Assembly (NCBI GenBank): GCA_017411585.1
Contig: JAFQPV010000146.1
Span: 1-14,318, forward strand
Direction of reading: 5' to 3'
Source: Clostridia bacterium
GTDB taxonomy: Bacteria > Bacillota > Clostridia > UBA1381 > UMGS1253
Length of the DNA stretch: 14,318 nt
The position numbers and the translations under genes were made by a program. Shown here one piece after another: positions 12,847-14,318 of the stretch (positions are counted from its first letter, which is position 1; every line of letters begins with the position of its first letter). The notes beneath the pieces were generated by a model. That model saw only the letters and a program-made list of their open reading frames with translations, searched no databases and had not been told where the DNA came from.

Positions 12847-12939
12847 CAATTTCGTCTTATCAAATGCAATATAGTCCTAATTAAGTCATCATCCCGCTAA
12901 AATACACACTTTAAAAACAAGCTTTTATTGCAATTTCGT
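12847..12939. repeat. 9-bp direct repeat CAATTTCGT, possible regulator sites
   Basis: CAATTTCGT occurs at 12847-12855, overlapping the ribosome site of the AraC gene, and at 12931-12939, about 24 bp upstream of the -35 of the divergent oxidoreductase promoter. The copies are in the same orientation and 84 bp apart, close to eight helical turns. AraC proteins often bind direct repeats and loop DNA. Chance occurrence in AT-rich DNA is possible. Confidence 0.3.
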
Positions 12940-12962
12940 ACAAAAAAACACATTTTTTTCAC

Positions 12963-12991
12963 TTTACAAACAAATCATATCACAATATAAT
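12963..12991 (+). promoter_or_regulatory. Promoter of the Gfo/Idh/MocA gene
   Basis: TTTACA (12963-12968), exactly 17 bp, then the perfect -10 TATAAT (12986-12991), 33 nt before the ATG. This is the best sigma-A match in the window. Confidence 0.75.
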
Positions 12992-13024
12992 AAACCTGTC
13001 AAACACAAATAAGAAGTTGCTGAA

Positions 13025-14263
13025 ATGAAAAAGTATGTTCAGGTGGGTTGCGGAACCAGGGGAGCATATGCATATGCAGTGCCGCTGGTGCAGGCGTACG
13101 CAGATTGCGGCGTGCTTTGCGGTGTGTATGACATCAATCCAAAAAGAGCAAAGCTTGTAAGCGAATTTGCAGGAAAAGAAATTCCCGTATATAACGACTT
13201 TGATCAAATGCTCGAGAGTGTAAAGCCGGATGTTGTTATCATTACAACGAAGGATTGCGCGCACGACTACTATGCCATAAAGGCGATGAAAGCGGGCTGT
13301 GATGTCATTGTCGAAAAGCCGCTGACAACCACCTTTAAAAAGGCACTTTCCATAAGAAAAGCACAAAAAGAAACCGGACAGGACGTCACTGTTACCTTCA
13401 ACCTGCGTTTCCATCCTTTTTTCAAAAGAATCAAGGAAATGATTGCGGAGGGCACAATCGGCGAAATCCGCAGCATCCACTACGAGTGGCTTCTCGACAC
13501 AAGCCACGGCGCAGATTATTTTCACCGCTGGCACAGTATAAGAGAAAATTCCGGCTCGCTTCTTGTACATAAATCCACGCATCACTTTGACCTTGCAAAC
13601 TGGTATCTGGAGCAGGACCCCATTGCGGTAAATGCTTTCGGCACACGCCGCTTCTATAGTGATATAAAAAAGCCTCCGGCAGACAGATGTCTCAACTGCC
13701 CCGAAAAGAAGAGTTGTAAATACTATTTTGATATAAGTCAGGATGCGATGGTAAGGAAGCTTTTTCTGGACTGCGAGGACGAGGACGGCTATATCCGCGA
13801 TCGGTGCGTGTTCTCCGATGTGATTGACATTGAGGACAGTATAAGCCTTAATGTGCAATATTCCGGCGGTGCAGTCATGTCCTATACGCTCACGGCACAT
13901 TCCCCCTATGAAGGGCTTCGACTATGTATGAGCGGTACAAAGGGCAGAATTGAAATTTCCACAAAAGACCTTACCGGTATGGGATATGACATCCAATCCG
14001 AAACAAACGTTAAAATCATTAACTACAACGGCGAGGAAATCCATATAGAAATTCCCGCCGAAACAGCAAAGGGACACGGCGGTGCAGATGACCAGATTCG
14101 CGAAAGGCTGTTTCGAAATAAGCATCTCCCCGATCCGCTGCACCAGATGGCTGACACCCGCGCAGGGCTGATGTCGATTGGCATCGGTATGGCAGCAAAT
14201 ATTTCCATGCAGGAAGGTCGCCAGGTTAAGCTCAGTGAATTTTTTGACGATCTTCTGAATTGA
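13025..14263 (+). CDS. Gfo/Idh/MocA-family NAD(P)-dependent oxidoreductase with a cysteine cluster
   Basis: A 412-residue protein. The Rossmann domain starts QVGCGTRG (6-13), with Asp36 at the end of the second strand (GVYDINP) pointing to NAD, and carries the family signature EKP at 97-99. The C-terminal alpha/beta domain includes FNLRFHPFFK at 125-134, DYFHRWHSIRENSGSLLVHK and THHFDLANW at 185-193, with His186/His187 in the usual catalytic region. An insertion at 216-265 carries Cys222-x2-Cys225-x5-Cys231 and, further on, Cys250 and Cys261 (RCLNCPEKKSCKYY), a possible zinc or iron-sulfur site not found in the basic family. Members oxidise, reduce or epimerise sugars and cyclitols, and some cleave glycosides through an NAD redox step. 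The ATG has only a weak AAGAAG site upstream. It is preceded by a strong promoter and a divergent AraC gene. The 55 nt after it hold no terminator and end in AAAAAGGAACTATA, which looks like the ribosome site of a next gene. Substrate unknown. Confidence 0.9.
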   Translation: MKKYVQVGCGTRGAYAYAVPLVQAYADCGVLCGVYDINPKRAKLVSEFAGKEIPVYNDFDQMLESVKPDVVIITTKDCAHDYYAIKAMKAGCDVIVEKPLTTTFKKALSIRKAQKETGQDVTVTFNLRFHPFFKRIKEMIAEGTIGEIRSIHYEWLLDTSHGADYFHRWHSIRENSGSLLVHKSTHHFDLANWYLEQDPIAVNAFGTRRFYSDIKKPPADRCLNCPEKKSCKYYFDISQDAMVRKLFLDCEDEDGYIRDRCVFSDVIDIEDSISLNVQYSGGAVMSYTLTAHSPYEGLRLCMSGTKGRIEISTKDLTGMGYDIQSETNVKIINYNGEEIHIEIPAETAKGHGGADDQIRERLFRNKHLPDPLHQMADTRAGLMSIGIGMAANISMQEGRQVKLSEFFDDLLN

Positions 14264-14318
14264 GGTGCTTTTACCCCCGCATTCTTTTACAATGATATTC
14301 AGATAAAAAGGAACTATA
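14264..14318 (+). other. Intergenic tail with probable ribosome site of a following gene
   Basis: No hairpin terminator is visible after the oxidoreductase stop. AAAAAGG at about 14305-14311 followed by AACTATA at the window edge suggests that a further gene of the same operon starts just beyond. Confidence 0.35.

Noticed and set aside
12980..13900. 306-codon minus-strand open frame opposite the oxidoreductase
   Set aside because: It covers the plus-strand promoter and the conserved EKP and histidine motifs; no start signal or family features.
1..14318. CRISPR array, tRNA or rRNA genes, transposase or phage genes
   Set aside because: No regularly spaced repeats, cloverleaf-like sequences or mobile-element proteins were seen on either strand.

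Overview
The window looks like a stretch of a Bacillota (Clostridia-type, probably gut-associated) chromosome. The evidence is moderate G+C with an AT-rich third to half, strong GGAGG-type ribosome binding sites, several TTG/GTG starts, a large membrane-anchored AraC-type regulator of the kind common in Lachnospiraceae/Oscillospiraceae/Paenibacillaceae, and a secreted protein with InlB-type and copper-amine-oxidase-N-type modules. No RNA genes, transposases, phage genes or CRISPR arrays were seen. The theme is carbohydrate (probably uronic/sugar-acid and deoxy-sugar) metabolism.

Region 1 (1-2370, + strand): the 3' part of a YjjG/YfnB-type HAD nucleotidase gene, interrupted by an in-frame TAA, overlaps by 14 nt a heparinase II/III-family polysaccharide lyase that lacks a signal peptide. 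A perfect 16-bp hairpin closes this unit and also serves the convergent unit on the other strand.

Region 2 (2382-5607, - strand): a probable surface-glycan unit, read from right to left. It holds a multi-spanning GT-C-like membrane protein (TTG start), an ATGA-overlapping family 2 glycosyltransferase that lacks the usual C-terminal membrane part, and 74 nt further on a secreted modular protein. The leader upstream of the membrane protein contains a nested hairpin with a two-tier G-quadruplex-like loop.

Region 3 (5797-9077): L-fucose mutarotase (fucU) and a 749-residue membrane sensor/AraC regulator form a minus-strand operon with a good sigma-A-type promoter. A small one-TM protein of unknown function is transcribed divergently. 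Hairpin terminators bound both ends.

Region 4 (9076-14318): two regulator/enzyme modules arranged as mirror images. In the first, a soluble AraC regulator (+) diverges from a galactonate-dehydratase-like enolase-superfamily enzyme plus a short-chain dehydrogenase (-). In the second, another AraC regulator (-) diverges from a Gfo/Idh/MocA oxidoreductase (+) carrying a cysteine cluster, and the operon probably continues past the window. The two regulators converge on a shared 17-bp hairpin terminator. A 12-bp perfect palindrome sits inside the divergent promoter region of the first module.

Together the genes suggest intracellular cleavage of imported acidic oligosaccharides, sugar mutarotation, oxidation to sugar acids and dehydration to 2-keto-3-deoxy acids, each branch under its own AraC-family switch. 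The exact sugar cannot be fixed from sequence alone, and no clearly unprecedented multi-gene system was recognised. The strongest leads are the small membrane protein, the structured leader, the palindromic operator, the cysteine-cluster oxidoreductase and the broken HAD gene.
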